Source: Chryseobacterium lathyri (GTDB lineage: Bacteria > Bacteroidota > Bacteroidia > Flavobacteriales > Weeksellaceae). Taken from it: a stretch of DNA of 64,000 bases. The notes beneath the pieces were generated by a model. It was not told the DNA's origin and ran no database searches. It worked only from the letters and a program-made list of their open reading frames with translations. A program made the translations under genes and the position numbers. The stretch covers positions 868,001 to 932,000 of the forward strand of contig NZ_JAUSSF010000003.1 in NCBI RefSeq assembly GCF_030812195.1, read 5' to 3'. This document shows positions 16,706-24,917 of this stretch, in pieces; the stretch's first letter is position 1, and each line of letters starts with the position of its first letter.

Positions 16706-18367
16706 ATGAAAGCGCTAAAAACCTTAAACCCCTATTTTTGGAAACACAAAATATTATTGTTTTGGGGGTTATTATTTATCATTGCCAGTAATTTTTTCAA
16801 TATCTATAAGGTTCAGTTTGTAGGAAAGTCGGTAGATGAGCTTACAAAAAGTGGAAATCTCGGATTCAATAAACAGGTTTTGATATATGTTGCCATTATT
16901 GTAGGCTGTTCGCTTTTAACAGGATTTTTCACCTTCATGATGCGCCAGACGATCATTGTAGCCTCAAGAAGAATTGAATACGAACTAAAGAATAAAATTT
17001 ACAGACATTATCAGGACCTTTCACTTACAGATTACAAACAGACCACCATCGGGGATCTTATGAACAGGTTAAGTGAAGATGTTGTTGCTGTAAGAATGTA
17101 TCTTGGTCCGGGAGTAATGTATGTTGTGAATCTGGTGATCCTTCTTTTAATCACCAGCATTTATATGGTGAAAACAGATGCTTCCATGACTTTATGGACA
17201 TTATTGCCGCTCCCCATTTTATCTTATATTATATTTAAGGTAAGTTCGATTATCAACCAGAAGTCGAAAATTATGCAGAAAAGCCAGTCTGCGATTTCCA
17301 CTTTCGTACAGGATAGCTTTTCAGGGATCCGGGTGGTGAAGTTTTTTGCTAAAGAAAACTACATTAAGAAAAACTATGGCATAAAAGTAACAGACTATCA
17401 GAATAAAGCACTCGATTTAGCAAAAACAGAAGCCTATTTCTTCACCATTATTTTATTTGTCATCGGGCTTCTGAATGTCGCTGTTATTTTAATTGGTGGA
17501 CAGAAATATATTGCAGGGCAGTTAAGTGTCGGTAAAATTGCTGATTTCTTTATGTACATCAATATTCTGATCTGGCCATTCTCAATGGTGGGCTGGGTCA
17601 CTTCAGTTAACCAACGAGCCGAAGCTTCGATGCAGAGAATTAATGAGTTCCTGGATAAAAAATCGGAGGTCATCAATACGAACTTTGAGAACTATCCTAT
17701 TAAAGGGGATATTGAGTTCAGAAATGTTTCATACATTTATCCGAATACAGGAATCAAAGCATTAGATAACTTAAGCTTTAAAATCAAGGCTGGAGAATCT
17801 CTTGCCATAATGGGTAAAACAGGAAGTGGAAAATCTACTATTGCCCTTCTGCTTTGCCGGCTTATTGATCCTACAGAAGGAGAAATCTTAATTGATGGTA
17901 AAAACCTGAAAGAGCATAATCTTACTAATTACAGAAATTTTATCGGATACATTCCTCAGGAAAGTTATTTATTCTCTGATTCAATCGAAAACAATATAGG
18001 ATTTGCCATTGACCATCCATCCCACGAAAAAGTGGTGGAATATGCTAAAATTGCAGACGTTGATAAAAATATTGTTGGATTTAAAGAACAGTATAAAACA
18101 CTTGTAGGTGAACGCGGCGTGATGCTTTCGGGAGGACAGAAGCAAAGAATATGTATCGCAAGAGCATTAATTAAGGACCCAAATATCATTATTTTTGATG
18201 ATTCCCTGTCTGCTCTGGATACGGAAACCGAGCAGAATATCCTTGAAAATATTGATAAGAAAATCAGCAACGCCACATCCATAATTATCACACACAGAGA
18301 GTCTAGCGCTCAAAGGGCAGATAAAATCATCAACCTTACCGAAATTACCAATTCTGTAACCGCTTAG
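16706..18367 (+). CDS. ABC exporter, fused permease-ATPase (half-transporter)
   Basis: 553 residues. Six membrane segments (ABC type I exporter fold) occupy about residues 1-315, followed by one nucleotide-binding domain with Walker A GKTGSGKST, Q-loop YIPQESYLFS, signature LSGGQKQR, and H-switch IIITHRES. Walker B is IIIFDDSLSALD: the residue after the metal-binding Asp, normally the catalytic Glu, is Asp here. That substitution is typical of one partner in asymmetric heterodimers such as MdlA or TM287. No partner gene is adjacent. Substrate unknown. It is divergent from nusB. Confidence 0.9.
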   Translation: MKALKTLNPYFWKHKILLFWGLLFIIASNFFNIYKVQFVGKSVDELTKSGNLGFNKQVLIYVAIIVGCSLLTGFFTFMMRQTIIVASRRIEYELKNKIYRHYQDLSLTDYKQTTIGDLMNRLSEDVVAVRMYLGPGVMYVVNLVILLLITSIYMVKTDASMTLWTLLPLPILSYIIFKVSSIINQKSKIMQKSQSAISTFVQDSFSGIRVVKFFAKENYIKKNYGIKVTDYQNKALDLAKTEAYFFTIILFVIGLLNVAVILIGGQKYIAGQLSVGKIADFFMYINILIWPFSMVGWVTSVNQRAEASMQRINEFLDKKSEVINTNFENYPIKGDIEFRNVSYIYPNTGIKALDNLSFKIKAGESLAIMGKTGSGKSTIALLLCRLIDPTEGEILIDGKNLKEHNLTNYRNFIGYIPQESYLFSDSIENNIGFAIDHPSHEKVVEYAKIADVDKNIVGFKEQYKTLVGERGVMLSGGQKQRICIARALIKDPNIIIFDDSLSALDTETEQNILENIDKKISNATSIIITHRESSAQRADKIINLTEITNSVTA

Positions 18368-18407
18368 CGGTTTCATTCTCAATTGTTAAATAAATCATAA
18401 AAAAAAT

Positions 18408-18437
18408 TTTGTGATTAAAAGAATTCTTTTATATTTG
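18408..18437 (+). promoter_or_regulatory. Promoter of DUF3276 gene
   Basis: TTTG at 18408-18411, an 18-base spacer and TATATTTG at 18430-18437, a near-ideal Bacteroidota promoter. The ATG is 29 bases downstream. Confidence 0.75.
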
Positions 18438-18466
18438 TTCTTAACAAGATTAAAAAATATCTAACA

Positions 18467-18802
18467 ATGAGTGAATACAAGGAACGCCATGAAAATGAAA
18501 TTTTCACGAAGGTGTTAAAAGCAGGAAGAAGAACTTATTTCTTTGATGTGCGCGAGACGAAAGCAGGAGATTATTATCTTACGATTACCGAAAGTAAAAA
18601 GAATTTCGGGGAGAATGGTGAAGCTACATTCGAGAAACATAAAATTTATCTTTACAAAGAGGATTTTAAAAGTTTCCAGGAGATGTTTAATGAATCCACA
18701 GATTTCATCATTAATGAAAAAGGTGAGGATGTAATATCAGAAAAGCATGACAAAGACTTCAAAAGCAAATCATTCACAATTGATTCTGACGACGAAGTTT
18801 AA
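18467..18802 (+). CDS. DUF3276/PUR family nucleic-acid-binding protein
   Basis: A 111-residue basic-acidic mixed protein with a single PUR-type fold: KAGRRTYFFDVRETKAGDYYLTITESKK, then KHKIYLYKEDFKSFQEMF. Bacterial Pur-alpha homologues bind DNA and RNA. This family (DUF3276) is very conserved in Bacteroidota, and its role is not settled. It has its own strong promoter and terminator, so it is monocistronic and probably well expressed. The last 20 residues are charged and likely disordered. Confidence 0.87.
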   Translation: MSEYKERHENEIFTKVLKAGRRTYFFDVRETKAGDYYLTITESKKNFGENGEATFEKHKIYLYKEDFKSFQEMFNESTDFIINEKGEDVISEKHDKDFKSKSFTIDSDDEV

Positions 18803-18824
18803 AAAAGAATATTTCTAAAAACAC

Positions 18825-18851
18825 AAGCATCTGAAAAAGATGCTTTTTTTT
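18825..18851 (+). terminator. Intrinsic terminator of DUF3276 gene
   Basis: AAGCATCT-GAAAA-AGATGCTT followed by a run of T. Confidence 0.9.
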
Positions 18852-18978
18852 ATATCCAAACCGAGATTCTCCCGATAAATAACCTTAGGCTGAAATATAT
18901 TAGAAAATTCTTTAAATAATTAAGAAGTATTTGCTAGTTTTTAAAGAATCCAAATGGTGGCGAAATAGCATAAAATAA

Positions 18979-19006
18979 AAAAGTACACTTTAAAAAGTGT
19001 ACTTTT
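18979..19006 (-). terminator. Terminator of tRNA-His transcript
   Basis: AAAAGTACACTT/AAGTGTACTTTT inverted repeat just downstream of the tRNA on the minus strand, followed by T-rich sequence. Confidence 0.75.
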
Positions 19007-19010
19007 CTTG

Positions 19011-19085
<75 letters not shown>

Positions 19086-19120
19086 GTTTTGTGAGTGCAA
19101 ATATAGGGAAGATTTTTTAA

Positions 19121-19840
19121 TTACCAAACAATTCCGTCAAAATTTTTCATTGCAATCAGCTTCTCAGACGTAAATCCCTCAGCATAAGCAACTCCCGATA
19201 ATCGTCCTAAATCCTGCGCGCGGTAAGTAAGGCTTTCAAAAAAATCCTTTGTTGCAATAGGAGTAACCGGCTCATTGGATGTTGGGTCGTAGAACTGTGT
19301 TTTGAAAGCCATACATGCCTCAATTTTCTTATCTAGGTGCTCTGATATATCAATAACAAATTCCGGTTTGATATCTTTCCATTGGATATAATGAAAAATA
19401 TGCTTCGGTCTCCACACTTCCTGGTTTTCTCCTTCTAAAACGGTTTCAATTTTTCTAAGCCCGGATAAAAAGCATGCATCCGACACTAATTTCGCTCCTT
19501 TTGCATGATCCGGATGCCTATCATCAATGGCATTGGCTAAGACAATTTCAGGGCGGTATTTGCGGATCATTTTTACGATCTCTATCTGATATTCTTCAGA
19601 ATTCAGTAAAAACCCATCTTTCATACCCAGATTTTCTCTGGCAGAAACGCCAAGGATTCTGGCAGAGTCTTGTGCTTCTACTTTTCGGGTTTCATCAGTT
19701 CCTCTGGTTCCCAGCTCTCCTCTTGTAAGATCTACAATGGCACATGTTTTACCTTCTGAAATCATTTTAGCGATAGTTCCGCCACATCCCAGTTCTACAT
19801 CATCAGGATGTGCTCCAAAAGCAAGTATATCTATTTTCAT
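19121..19840 (-). CDS. bshB1: Bacillithiol biosynthesis deacetylase BshB1
   Basis: 239 residues, PIG-L/LmbE zinc deacetylase fold. AHPDDVELGCGG (residues 10-21) carries the His-Asp-Asp zinc and catalytic residues, and LTRGELGTRGT and HPDHAKGAKLVSDA match BshB1. It removes the acetyl group from GlcNAc-malate to give GlcN-malate in synthesis of the low-molecular-weight thiol bacillithiol. The other pathway genes (bshA, bshC) are not in this window. It lies between the tRNA gene and the TPR gene. The assignment to BshB1 rather than a generic LmbE protein rests on these motifs and on the lineage. Confidence 0.92.
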   Translation of the reverse strand: MKIDILAFGAHPDDVELGCGGTIAKMISEGKTCAIVDLTRGELGTRGTDETRKVEAQDSARILGVSARENLGMKDGFLLNSEEYQIEIVKMIRKYRPEIVLANAIDDRHPDHAKGAKLVSDACFLSGLRKIETVLEGENQEVWRPKHIFHYIQWKDIKPEFVIDISEHLDKKIEACMAFKTQFYDPTSNEPVTPIATKDFFESLTYRAQDLGRLSGVAYAEGFTSEKLIAMKNFDGIVW

Positions 19841-19865
19841 ATTTTCAAAGATAAGATTTAAAATA

Positions 19866-19899
19866 AAAACTCCCCAAACAATGAGAATGGGAAGTTTTA
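19866..19899 (-). terminator. Terminator downstream of the TPR gene
   Basis: On the minus strand AAAACTTCCC pairs with GGGGAGTTTT and is followed by T-rich sequence; it lies between the TPR stop and the bshB1 start. Confidence 0.7.
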
Positions 19900-19922
19900 A
19901 TATCTATAATTTAAATTTTAAA

Positions 19923-21554
19923 TTACTTATTGATTTCTGCGTTTAATTTTACAGCATCCTGATAAGTAGGATCAAGCTGTAAAGATTTAGCTACATAATC
20001 TTTAGCTTTTGCAAGATCAGTATCTTTACTCATATAAGCTACTGCAAAATAAGCGTAGGCTAAAGTCTGCTTGTTGGCTTCCTGATCTGCAGGTTTTACT
20101 GTGCTGATGAATTTTTCATACGCTATTTTCGCTGCATCATTATTTCCTGCCTGCTGATAAGAATATCCCTGGCTGTAATAAGCCGGAGCCCAATCAGGAA
20201 GAAGGGTACTCATTTTTTGCCATGTAAGGATTGCCCCGTTCCAGTTCTTAGCATCCTGGTAAGCTGTTGCCAACTTAAACAGGGAATCTGAATCCTGTGG
20301 ATTAGCAGCAACTTTCTTTTTCAATGCTTCAATTTCCGGTGTAGATGGTCCTTTTTCTGCTTCAGCCTGAGAAGCTCCTCCTCCGGCAATGTTAGCAAGT
20401 TCCATATCCCACTTCATTGTTTCATCTTTAGCTGCTTTAGCAATAGCAATTTTTTGCTGTGCTTCTGTTGTTAAAGCTGATTTTTTAGCAGCATCAGTTT
20501 CAGTTTTTGCCAGTCCAGCAGCGATAAGTCCCTGAAGACCCTGGTCGGCCGGCTGTATTCTTGTTTTTTCGGCCTGAGATACGAAAGTATCCATATTCTG
20601 TTTTGCCTCAGCATAGTTTCCGTCTGCATAAGACTGATAAGCTCTTAATTTAAATTTGATTGGATCATCAATTTTATCAAAGATCTTATCCAATACATTT
20701 TTAGAGTTTGCATAATCTTCGTTCGTGAAGTATAATTTAGCAATTTCTAGCTGGGTATATGGATCCTCATCAGCATATTTTGTATAGTTGATAAGGTCTT
20801 GTGTTGCTTTTGCATTTTCCTGGTATCTGATATCGTAAGAAGCTAAAGCTTTGTAAGCAGGAGCATAAGTAGGGTCTACACCAATTGCTTTGTCGATGCT
20901 TTGTTTAGCTTGCTGCCATTGTTGTGCCGCCATCCATAGGGTAGCCATTCTTGTATAAACAGATGCCTTATTTTTAGCTAAAGGAAGAGCTTTGTCATAA
21001 GCAGACATTGCTTCACCCGGAGCTCTTTTTATTCTGTAAGCATCTCCAAGAGTATAGTAATAGTGAGCAGGAACTCCTTTTTTCTCAGCCTTTTCAATAG
21101 CCTTGTTCAGGAACTGAATAGCAGCATCAGGAGCATTGTTTTTCTCAAACAAAGTTAAAGCTTCTGCTGCTCTGAATAATACTTCAGCGTCTTTTTCTCT
21201 GGAATCTGCCACAATTTTCTGAATCTCAGCAATTGCGCTTTTATCTCCTTTACCTAATTTTACGGTAGCCAAACCTATTTTGTTAAGGTAGCTTTTGTTA
21301 TCAGCAGCAAGACCTTTGTTAAAGCTTTCTATAGCTTTAGCATAATCAGGTTCTCCTTGCTTCAGGTAAGTATTTCCTAAATAGAAGTAATTTTCTGCTG
21401 TAGGTGCTTTGGCAACCATTTCTGTAAAATTGGTTTTAGCTTGTGCATACTTATCACTGTCTATACTGTTAATACCATCCTGCAGTGTCTGTGCAGTGGC
21501 AAAACCGGAAAAAAATACTACGGCTGCACCAAAAGCAATTTTCTTTACATTCAT
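19923..21554 (-). CDS. Exported tetratricopeptide-repeat protein
   Basis: About 543 residues. The signal peptide (MNVKKIAFGAAVVFFSGFATAQ) makes it periplasmic. The rest is almost wholly helical TPR-like pairs, for example AENYFYLGNTYLKQGEPDYAKAIE near the start and two blocks near the end (DSLFKLATAYQDAKNWNGAI, PAYYSQGYSYQQAGNNDAA). A spacer rich in Ala and Lys lies around residues 340-400. It probably scaffolds proteins. I used the ATG at 21554; starts at 21572 or 21560 only lengthen the signal peptide. It follows the PstS-like lipoprotein gene, part of the Ton cluster. Confidence 0.85.
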   Translation of the reverse strand: MNVKKIAFGAAVVFFSGFATAQTLQDGINSIDSDKYAQAKTNFTEMVAKAPTAENYFYLGNTYLKQGEPDYAKAIESFNKGLAADNKSYLNKIGLATVKLGKGDKSAIAEIQKIVADSREKDAEVLFRAAEALTLFEKNNAPDAAIQFLNKAIEKAEKKGVPAHYYYTLGDAYRIKRAPGEAMSAYDKALPLAKNKASVYTRMATLWMAAQQWQQAKQSIDKAIGVDPTYAPAYKALASYDIRYQENAKATQDLINYTKYADEDPYTQLEIAKLYFTNEDYANSKNVLDKIFDKIDDPIKFKLRAYQSYADGNYAEAKQNMDTFVSQAEKTRIQPADQGLQGLIAAGLAKTETDAAKKSALTTEAQQKIAIAKAAKDETMKWDMELANIAGGGASQAEAEKGPSTPEIEALKKKVAANPQDSDSLFKLATAYQDAKNWNGAILTWQKMSTLLPDWAPAYYSQGYSYQQAGNNDAAKIAYEKFISTVKPADQEANKQTLAYAYFAVAYMSKDTDLAKAKDYVAKSLQLDPTYQDAVKLNAEINK

Positions 21555-21664
21555 AATCATTATATCTTTCATTTTATATTTTTCTATATTTTTGAGTTAT
21601 ATGCTCCACAATTTTCAGACCAAAATAATATTTTTATAAGGGGTCTCTATTTTTTTAATATTTT

Positions 21665-22537
21665 TTAACGCATCTGTACTTCTCTTTTGTATATATTATA
21701 GGGCTGTAAGCCTTCTTTTTCTACAATCATCTGTCCCAGCTGTGTGCATGAATATCTGATAAATCCGTTAGCTATATTAAAGTTACCTTCGTTTGTTAAA
21801 AAATAGAGAACGCGTGTAAAAGGGTATTTCATTTCACGAAGGCCCGCACTATCAGGAGTATATAGTTTTCCTTTATCCTCTATTGGAAGAATTTTCACCA
21901 TATCTCTCAACTTTTCAGATACTTTATCATAAGGTCTACTGAATGTGTTAAGCCCTATCACTCCTATTTTATCTGGATATTTTCCTAATTCCTCTATGAT
22001 ATTTTGATTTCCCGGAATAATGGAAAATTTAAGGTCTTTTGGCAGTTTATTCAGTTTTTGTGCAACGAAGTTGAGGTTGCTTGAATTCGTTCCGTCAAAA
22101 ATAAAATTTTTAGCATCAGATGCTAATCCACTCTTGATTTCATCCATTGAGATACTCTGCTTTGGGGAATCTTTAGGAACAACGAATACGACTGCATCTG
22201 CAGCAAACCTGGCAGGAAGAAATTTCAGATCTACCTGTTCTTCATATGCTTTTTTCTCTTCAGGAGTCAGATCTCTGGACATTACAGTTATTCTTGCTTT
22301 ATCTTTCAACAGATCAAGAAAAGCTAGATCTTCTTTTTGGGTTACTATTTTGATGCGGGTTTCCGGATAATTGATCATATATCCGTCTGCCAATGCTTCG
22401 GTAACGCTTTTAAAAGACTCATCCGTAAGTATGGTAAGATCTCCTTTATGATAAGATGGAGATTTATCTTCTTTTTTGCAGCCTACTGCAATGATGCTCA
22501 TCATAGAAAGCAACGCAATTTTTAAACTATTCTTCAT
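21665..22537 (-). CDS. PstS-like substrate-binding lipoprotein
   Basis: 290 residues from the ATG at 22537. The lipoprotein signal (MMSIIAVGCKKED) anchors it by a Cys near residue 20. The fold is a PstS-type periplasmic binding protein (DLTILTDESFKSVTEALADGY, SRDLTPEEKKAYEEQ, ADAVVFVVPKDSP, GVIGLNTFSRP). PstS binds phosphate for an ABC importer, but there is no pstCAB here. Its neighbours are the TonB complex, a small membrane protein and a TPR protein, so it may bind some ligand or peptide in the periplasm. Longer readings upstream overlap the small membrane ORF and lack a signal. Confidence 0.8.
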   Translation of the reverse strand: MKNSLKIALLSMMSIIAVGCKKEDKSPSYHKGDLTILTDESFKSVTEALADGYMINYPETRIKIVTQKEDLAFLDLLKDKARITVMSRDLTPEEKKAYEEQVDLKFLPARFAADAVVFVVPKDSPKQSISMDEIKSGLASDAKNFIFDGTNSSNLNFVAQKLNKLPKDLKFSIIPGNQNIIEELGKYPDKIGVIGLNTFSRPYDKVSEKLRDMVKILPIEDKGKLYTPDSAGLREMKYPFTRVLYFLTNEGNFNIANGFIRYSCTQLGQMIVEKEGLQPYNIYKREVQMR

Positions 22538-22724
22538 TTCCTGAATCTTTAATTCTTGAAACTGCTCTATAGATTCTAAATATTCCATAAAGAATAAGCA
22601 CTGCACCCATTGCATAGGCAATGACAGGCTCCAAAATCGTAAAGAAAAATTTGTAGACAATAACTACAATCCCCAATACGATATAAAATAATCCTGTAAC
22701 TAAGGATAACCAATTGAACATCAT
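22527..22724 (-). CDS. Small two-helix membrane protein
   Basis: 65 residues with two hydrophobic helices (LVTGLFYIVLGIVVIVYKF, PVIAYAMGAVLILYGIFRIY) and a charged tail (RAVSRIKDSGNEE). The stop overlaps the start of the PstS-like gene by 11 bases, which supports translation and coupling. A -7 box ends four bases before the first ATG, so the mRNA could be leaderless; a second Met at 22721 is an alternative start. I do not recognise a function. The position between tonB and the PstS-like gene suggests a membrane partner of that system. Confidence 0.65.
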   Translation of the reverse strand: MMFNWLSLVTGLFYIVLGIVVIVYKFFFTILEPVIAYAMGAVLILYGIFRIYRAVSRIKDSGNEE

Positions 22725-22728
22725 ATAA

Positions 22729-22736
22729 CAAAAATA
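22729..22736 (-). promoter_or_regulatory. -7 promoter box (TATTTTTG) for small membrane protein-PstS-TPR unit
   Basis: Minus-strand TATTTTTG lies just after the terminator palindrome and four bases before the ATG at 22724, so transcription would begin at or next to the start codon. Confidence 0.55.
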
Positions 22737-22743
22737 CCAAAAA

Positions 22744-22779
22744 AAATAAAAAGAGAAGCATATGCTTCTCTTTTTATTT
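22744..22779. terminator. 36-bp perfect palindrome, terminator after tonB
   Basis: Perfect self-complementarity (half-site AAATAAAAAGAGAAGCAT) with T-rich flanks on both strands. It separates exbB-exbD-exbD-tonB from the downstream unit. Confidence 0.85.
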
Positions 22780-22800
22780 ATAATTCGAATAAATTAAGTC

Positions 22801-23640
22801 TTATTCAAAGTTCATCGTAAATGGTACGCTATAGTAAGATCTTACGCTCTCCCCGTTTCTTTTCGCAGGAGTCCATTTTTTAAGTTTCTTAACTACACGG
22901 ATCGCTTCATTGTTGAAGTCGCTATTTGGAGATTTCTCTTCAATAGTAACTGCTGAAACTGTTCCGTCTCTCTCTACAACGAACTTAAGCTTAGCTTTAA
23001 GTGTACCTTCACCTCCTTCCATTAAAGAAGTATCAAAGTTTTCCCCAAGGAACTTTCTTAATGCGCCCATACCTCCAGGATATTCTGCAGATTGGTCTAC
23101 ATCTTTGTAGATCTCATTAGGGTTATTTGTTTTTACTTCCGCAGTACTGGCTTTGTTACCGGTAGATGGCGGTGGTGGCGGTGGTGTATAAGCCGGAGCT
23201 TTTACCCCTTCCTGATTATTTAAACCAGTCGTCGTTTCTAACTGCTTAGAAATTGGCGGCGGTGGTGTTTCAATCTTTGGAGCTTTTACAGGCTCCGGAA
23301 CTACGTTCTGAATAACCTCGATTTTTTCCTCTTCTTTTGGAGGAGGTGGAGGAGGTGGTTCTTCTTCTTTTGGCTGCTCAATGATCGGATCTTCTTCAAT
23401 AATGTTTACTAAATCTGCCTTCACTTCTTGCTTAGGTGGTTCAGTAAGTCTCTTAATTGTAAGATAAATAAAAGGAGACAAAGCCGCAACCAGGAATAAT
23501 GCCGTTCCAACAATAAAAGATTTTGTCAGAAGTCTTGGATACTGATGTCTAAGATCATAGGCACCATATTCCTTGTTTCTATTTTCAAATACAATCTCAT
23601 CTAAAGTAAGATTCTGATTGTATACATTTTCATCTGCCAT
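22801..23640 (-). CDS. tonB: Energy transducer TonB
   Basis: 279 residues: a cytoplasmic N-terminus (about 35 residues), one membrane helix near residues 38-58 (KSFIVGTALFLVAALSPFIYL), a long Pro/Glu/Lys periplasmic linker, and the TonB C-terminal domain (LKAKLKFVVERDGTVSAVTI, ending SVPFTMNFE). It carries proton-motive energy from ExbB-ExbD to outer-membrane receptors. The longer cytoplasmic head is usual in Bacteroidota TonB. It is the fourth gene of exbB-exbD-exbD-tonB, 23 bases after the second exbD, and is followed by a strong terminator. Confidence 0.93.
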   Translation of the reverse strand: MADENVYNQNLTLDEIVFENRNKEYGAYDLRHQYPRLLTKSFIVGTALFLVAALSPFIYLTIKRLTEPPKQEVKADLVNIIEEDPIIEQPKEEEPPPPPPPKEEEKIEVIQNVVPEPVKAPKIETPPPPISKQLETTTGLNNQEGVKAPAYTPPPPPPSTGNKASTAEVKTNNPNEIYKDVDQSAEYPGGMGALRKFLGENFDTSLMEGGEGTLKAKLKFVVERDGTVSAVTIEEKSPNSDFNNEAIRVVKKLKKWTPAKRNGESVRSYYSVPFTMNFE

Positions 23641-23663
23641 AGATTTACAGTTTTATGGTTAAA

Positions 23664-24233
23664 TTACTTTGTAGCTGGTGCCGTAGCTCCATTATTCCCA
23701 ACTTTTCTATCATAGATGGCTTTTTCCCAAGGCTTCACATCGGTTACCCCATACTGCTCGCTTTTGGTAATTGCCATTTCGTCAAGAATATCTACAAAGT
23801 TCTTATATACAGCATCGTCAGTCGGCTTGATAATAACAGTAAATTTGGTTTTATCTACTGCGCCTGCTTTTGCTTTCTCAATTATTTTTCTAATCCCTTC
23901 TCTATCATAAGTAGTCTCGTTAAGATTCTGATCAGTTAAAGATGTAGGATCCTGCTGATGCCAAAAAATCTTATTGTCTTTACCCAATAATAAAGAGATT
24001 GAGTTAGAAAGTTTAATTTCTGTTGGAGGTGGTTTCGGCTGATCCTCTTTAGGTTTTGCCGGAAGTCCCAAATCCATTACATTCGGTTTACTAAATGTGG
24101 TTGTGAACATAAAGAAGGTTATCAATAGAAACCCCAAGTCCACCATTGGAGTCATATCGACTCTGGTATTCTGCTTCTTGGAACGTACTTTGCCGCCTTT
24201 GCCGCCTTTTTCCTGTACTTGTACTTCTGCCAT
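23664..24233 (-). CDS. exbD: ExbD/TolR biopolymer transport protein (second copy)
   Basis: 189 residues. The cytoplasmic N-terminus is basic. One helix (VDLGFLLITFFMFTTTFS) contains D32, the proton-carrying Asp of the family. The periplasmic domain includes LGKDNKIFWHQ and TVIIKPTDDAVYKNFVDILDEMAI. It is much closer to the solitary ExbD at 42181-42705 (shared MTPMVDLGFLLITFFMFTT and PNVMDLGLPAK) than to its operon neighbour. It is the third gene of the Ton operon, 12 bases after the first exbD. Confidence 0.93.
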   Translation of the reverse strand: MAEVQVQEKGGKGGKVRSKKQNTRVDMTPMVDLGFLLITFFMFTTTFSKPNVMDLGLPAKPKEDQPKPPPTEIKLSNSISLLLGKDNKIFWHQQDPTSLTDQNLNETTYDREGIRKIIEKAKAGAVDKTKFTVIIKPTDDAVYKNFVDILDEMAITKSEQYGVTDVKPWEKAIYDRKVGNNGATAPATK

Positions 24234-24245
24234 TTCTAAATGATA

Positions 24246-24848
24246 TTATTGTTTACCTTCTTGTGATGTAATCAACCAGAATTTAAGAAAATCGATATCT
24301 CTTAAACCTTCAAATAGGCTTTTAACTTTAGGATACTCAGTGGTAACGTCTCCTTTGATTGCTAATTTGTAATCAGGATTTACGCTCAGACTTTGTTTTA
24401 CCCATTCTACTAACTGCTTATTTGTACTATCCATAGGAATCCCGGTAGGACTCTTAAAGCTTTTCTGCTCCTCATCTGACAAATCGAGATAGCCTTTCAG
24501 TTGGTTCATAGGAACCCCAATTGCTTGTACTTTTTGAAAGGCAGCTTTTTCTTGGTTGGTAAAAGTCATATTATACTTTTGTCCCATTTTTTCTAAAAGC
24601 TGTAATCTCTCTGATGCATTCTCTACCGGCTGGAAATAGAATTTCCCGTCCGGAGTGGCATTGATGGTCATCAAACTTGCATCAGGAAGTAACTTCTCTG
24701 ATATTGAAGATGGCGGTTTAATCTGCTCCACGTCAGGTTTTTTAAACTGAGTGGTCAATATAAAGAATGTAAGTAGTAGGAAGGCAACGTCACACATTGC
24801 CGTCATATCCGTCACTACACCATGTCTTTTTGGTTTGACTCTCGCCAT
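24246..24848 (-). CDS. exbD: ExbD/TolR biopolymer transport protein (first copy)
   Basis: 200 residues with one helix (CDVAFLLLTFFILTTQF) holding D20. The periplasmic domain is longer than in the other copy and includes YKLAIKGDVTTEYPKVKSLFEGL. Two ExbD types in one operon are common in Bacteroidota and suggest a heteromeric ExbD pair around the ExbB pentamer, as inferred for TolR/ExbD dimers. It sits between exbB and the second exbD. Confidence 0.92.
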   Translation of the reverse strand: MARVKPKRHGVVTDMTAMCDVAFLLLTFFILTTQFKKPDVEQIKPPSSISEKLLPDASLMTINATPDGKFYFQPVENASERLQLLEKMGQKYNMTFTNQEKAAFQKVQAIGVPMNQLKGYLDLSDEEQKSFKSPTGIPMDSTNKQLVEWVKQSLSVNPDYKLAIKGDVTTEYPKVKSLFEGLRDIDFLKFWLITSQEGKQ

Positions 24849-24917
24849 TGTTTTTGAATTATTTTAAATTAAACTTCTTTTAATTGGAATGCAAATTCCC
24901 TGCTACAAATTCAATTC

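Noticed and set aside
16564..16791. 75-codon plus-strand frame across the nusB-ABC gap
   Set aside because: It overlaps the nusB start and the two promoter boxes, and continues in a wrong frame of the ABC exporter gene.
21665..22537. A phosphate ABC importer operon (pstSCAB)
   Set aside because: Only a PstS-like binding protein is present; there is no permease or ATPase gene.
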